Source: Candidatus Paenalcaligenes intestinipullorum
GTDB lineage: Bacteria > Pseudomonadota > Gammaproteobacteria > Burkholderiales > Burkholderiaceae_B
Assembly: GCA_019120675.1 (NCBI GenBank)
Contig: DWUQ01000149.1
Location: 1-6,796 of the forward strand
DNA: 6,796 bases
Reading direction: 5' to 3'
Of the stretch, positions 6,195 through 6,796 are shown piece by piece. The notes below the pieces were generated by a model. That model was not told the origin of the DNA. It did no database searches and was given only the letters and a program-made list of their open reading frames with translations. Position 1 is the stretch's first letter, and the number at the start of each line of letters is the position of its first letter. The position numbers were made by a program, and so were the translations under genes.

Positions 6195-6796
6195 ATGGTT
6201 CAGCCTAGCGTTGATGGAGCGAGGTCGAGCAGTACCTTGAGTGGAGTCAGTGCTTGGAAGCGTAGCGCGCTGCTGTGCCTACTTGGCGTGCTCAGCAGCA
6301 CGGCTTGCGCGGATCAGGACTTACCGCAGGATCTTGTGTTAGCAACATCGACTACCGACTCACAAGCTTCGCCGGTGTTGCTCACTATTGTGGGGGCTTC
6401 GGGCAATGCTGAGGCAGCCGAAGTCCACCATCTGACTGAAGCGCAAGTGATGGCGCTACCAGCTACTCGTATGCAAACCAGTGTAAACGGTTCTTATGGG
6501 TCGCATGTGTTTTATGGGCCGCTCTTGAATGATGCGTTGGCTAGTCTGAATTTACAAGGCGATACGGTGCGTTTAATTGCCTTTGATGGCAATTACGTAG
6601 TGGATGTGCCTCGTCAAGATTTAACCGATTACAATGTACTGTTGGCGCACACCATGAACGGGATGCGCTTGAGTCGTCGTTTGTTTGGGCCGCTTTGGGC
6701 GGTCTACCCCAAAGACCAATACGCACGCAGTTACGAAGACGAAATGCAGTTTCATATGCGCAGTGTGTGGCATCTAGAAACCGTCATTATTTATCA
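6195..6796 (+). CDS. Exported molybdopterin-dependent oxidoreductase-like protein (partial, 3' end missing)
   Basis: Frame 3 is open from ATG 6195 to the window edge, giving 200 codons. Residues 22-39 form a signal peptide: Trp-Lys-Arg, a hydrophobic run, then Ser-Thr-Ala-Cys-Ala before Asp40. Cleavage could be by signal peptidase I after Ala-Cys-Ala; the lipobox reading ending at Cys38 is poor. The n-region is long (about 23 residues), so a later start such as TTG 6237 is possible. The mature part resembles the small periplasmic oxidoreductase-molybdopterin-binding fold (sulfite-oxidase-like): Leu-Thr-Ile-Val-Gly near 63-67, Tyr-Gly-Pro-Leu-Leu-Asn-Asp-Ala-Leu (107-115), Ile-Ala-Phe-Asp-Gly-Asn-Tyr (128-134), Met-Arg-Leu-Ser-Arg-Arg (157-162), Gly-Pro-Leu-Trp-Ala-Val-Tyr-Pro (165-172) and Ser-Val-Trp-His-Leu (190-194). 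No cysteine appears in the mature part seen. Cofactor and substrate are unknown. The spacing from the upstream gene is 85 bp. Confidence 0.72.
   Translation, partial: MVQPSVDGARSSSTLSGVSAWKRSALLCLLGVLSSTACADQDLPQDLVLATSTTDSQASPVLLTIVGASGNAEAAEVHHLTEAQVMALPATRMQTSVNGSYGSHVFYGPLLNDALASLNLQGDTVRLIAFDGNYVVDVPRQDLTDYNVLLAHTMNGMRLSRRLFGPLWAVYPKDQYARSYEDEMQFHMRSVWHLETVIIY

Overview
The window reads as chromosomal DNA of moderate GC content from a Gram-negative proteobacterium, probably beta- or gamma-. The basis is a TPM/TPM/DUF2868/DUF3482 gene order known mainly from those groups, a GlsB/YeaQ-type small membrane protein, and Shine-Dalgarno-led, tightly packed genes. Frequent TTA and TTG leucine codons argue against a very high-GC lineage. 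The genus cannot be fixed from the sequence alone. I see no rRNA, tRNA, CRISPR array, insertion sequence or phage gene.

Left block (1-3487, + strand): a compact operon that enters from outside the window. It contains the Gly-rich tail of a probable YgcG-like TPM protein, a second TPM-domain protein (68-574), a four-helix DUF2868 membrane protein (555-1979) and a DUF3482 GTPase (1976-3487). Successive genes are 10 bp apart, then overlap by 20 bp, then by 4 bp (ATGA). This implies translational coupling and a shared envelope-related job. The biochemical role of the DUF2868/DUF3482 pair is, to my knowledge, not established, and this is the best candidate here for an undescribed system.

Middle block (3444-5628, - strand): a large SLC13-type permease with two cytoplasmic RCK_C (TrkA_C) domains, followed downstream by a GlsB/YeaQ/YmgE three-helix membrane protein. 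The 3' end of the latter overlaps the GTPase gene tail to tail by 44 bp.

Right block (5768-6796, + strand): divergent from the permease is a 113-residue two-helix protein laid out like a K+-channel pore module, but with LGGLG where the selectivity filter would be. After it comes the first 200 codons of an exported protein with a molybdopterin oxidoreductase-like fold. That gene is open at the right edge.

Most products are membrane or envelope proteins, so the window is an envelope/transport neighbourhood. Only the left block shows operon-level evidence that its genes act together.
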